This document shows positions 40,541-41,214 of a stretch of 41,214 nucleotides of DNA, one piece after another; position 1 is the first letter of the stretch; each line of letters begins with the position of its first letter. The notes under the pieces were generated by a model. The model did no database searches. It was not told where the DNA came from and was given only the letters and a program-made list of their open reading frames with translations. The stretch lies in contig JAAYYU010000231.1 in NCBI GenBank assembly GCA_012515235.1, forward strand, positions 1-41,214. Reading direction: 5' to 3'. This stretch comes from Candidatus Anammoximicrobium sp. (GTDB lineage: Bacteria; Planctomycetota; Planctomycetia; Pirellulales; Pirellulaceae). The translations under genes were made by a program, and so were the position numbers.

Positions 40541-41105
40541 TGATACTACGGCCACGGGCCACAGTCAAAGCCAAACGCACACCACGGGCCACCCGTGGAC
40601 CGATACCGGGCTGGCTGAGCGGTTCGCCGCGTTGTACGGGGACCGGGTGCGGTATTGCCATCCGTGGGGAAAGTGGCTTGCCTGGGACGGGCGACGCTGG
40701 CGGCTGGACGATACCGGCGCGATCGAACAACTGGCCAAACGAACGGCACGTTCGATCCTGTTGGAAGCGGCGGCCGAAGAAGACGACGTGTTGCGGAAGA
40801 AGCTGCGGGACTTCGCGCGGAGTTCGGAGTCGGCGGCAAGACGATCGGCCATGCTCCAACTTGCACGGAGCGAGCCACCCATTCCGATCCTGCCGGACAC
40901 GCTGGACGCGGATCCCTGGCTGCTGAACGTGGAGAACGGGACGCTGGATTTGCGAACCGGAGAACTGCGGGAGCACCGCATCGAGGATTTCATCACCAAG
41001 CTGGTGCCGGTCGAGTACGATCCCGACGCGACGGCACCGATTTGGGAAACGTTCTTGACTCGGATTTTCGACGGCAACCAAGCGTTGACTTTGTCGCTCA
41101 GCTGA
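40533..41105 (+). pseudogene. P4-type primase/D5-like protein, interrupted
   Basis: It starts at ATG 40533, with AGAGG upstream. The N-terminal region has RYCHPWGKWLAWDGRRW, and then comes the family signature LLNVENGTLDLRTGELREHR and FITKLVPVEYDPDATAP, which precedes the helicase domain in phage P4/D5-like primases. After IFDGNQ (about residue 184) the sequence loses all similarity and stops within seven codons. The several hundred residues of primase/helicase normally following are absent. The break coincides with a lower-GC sequence, so it looks disrupted by an insertion or a recombination junction. Confidence 0.75.
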
Positions 41106-41214
41106 ATTGCCCCGGCTTTGCTCAGCAAAAGTGCGTCACTACTTGGAAAGAAGAAAGGGGTTCCTTCTTCCAAGTAGAAGTAGTCCGTGGAGATCTCGAG
41201 GATGGGGCCGGCGC
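41084..41214. other. Foreign sequence joined to the primase, running off the window
   Basis: From about 41084 the DNA is visibly lower in GC than its surroundings and unrelated to primase. Both strands are open. On the minus strand a frame entering from the right reads, in part, ILEISTDYFYLEEGTPFF, which looks protein-like but is not one I recognise. It contains perfect 10-bp arms CTACTTGGAA (41139-41148) and TTCCAAGTAG (41168-41177). It may be the end of an insertion sequence or of a neighbouring gene; no terminal motif of a known IS family was recognised. Confidence 0.45.

Larger units (their letters stand above)
37747..41214. mobile_element. Putative integrative element, right end outside window
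   Basis: The region from the tRNA-Arg edge rightward carries a tyrosine recombinase, a MerR-like regulator, an excisionase-like HTH protein, an ERCC4-fold nuclease and a P4-type primase, all on the plus strand. This is the gene order of P4-like or plasmid-derived integrative elements. No attachment-site duplication could be found, because the far end is not in the window. Confidence 0.7.

Overview
The window is a high-GC bacterial chromosome segment that most likely comes from the phylum Planctomycetota, probably a Pirellulales-type member. The indicators are a DUF1559-type prepilin next to a transthyretin-fold lipoprotein, a secreted iduronate-2-sulfatase-like enzyme, an EF-hand protein, a ThuA-domain protein, a large MoxR/Bat cluster with a BatB-BatC fusion, an H4MPT-linked C1-pathway gene, and an integrase with a box I (GFGNNDCGTLP) that I associate with planctomycete elements. 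The assignment rests on gene content only.

Left part (1-20250). The segment opens with the N-terminal 123 codons of an MfnF-like C1-pathway gene. A REP-like palindrome and a 981-aa type IIG-like (Eco57I-like) DNA methyltransferase follow; the N-terminal nuclease motif of that protein looks inactivated. A divergent sulfatase gene meets batE tail to tail with a 4-nt overlap. The minus-strand MoxR/Bat cluster reads moxR, DUF58, BatD-like, batA, a giant batB-batC fusion, batD, batE. Upstream of it are an EF-hand protein, a two-gene unit (lipoprotein plus an 84-aa unknown) and a DUF1559 prepilin.

Middle part (20250-36166). A stand-alone two-CBS-domain protein precedes a complete 14-gene respiratory complex I operon, nuoABCDEFGHIJKLMN, in canonical order with separate nuoC and nuoD. 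Neighbouring genes either overlap by 1-10 nt, nearly touch, or are separated by 55-164 nt. Seven of the eight longer spacers, and the region after nuoN, carry inverted repeats from a few recurring sequence families. The eighth spacer instead holds a heptanucleotide repeat.

Right part (36167-41214). After a secreted ThuA-domain protein and a gene-poor stretch comes tRNA-Arg(ACG) on the minus strand. Immediately on its 5' side begins what looks like an integrative element. It carries a tyrosine recombinase with an atypical active site preceded by five TGACAC copies in a near-symmetrical layout. It then has a promoter with an operator-like palindrome, a MerR-like regulator, a small excisionase-like HTH protein, an ERCC4-fold nuclease and a P4-type primase. 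The primase is cut off after about 187 residues by unrelated, lower-GC sequence running off the window.

The observations most worth following up are the intergenic palindromes of the nuo operon, the integrase and its upstream repeats, the interrupted primase, the nuclease-dead type IIG-like enzyme and the two heptanucleotide repeats. No rRNA, CRISPR array or complete insertion sequence was seen.
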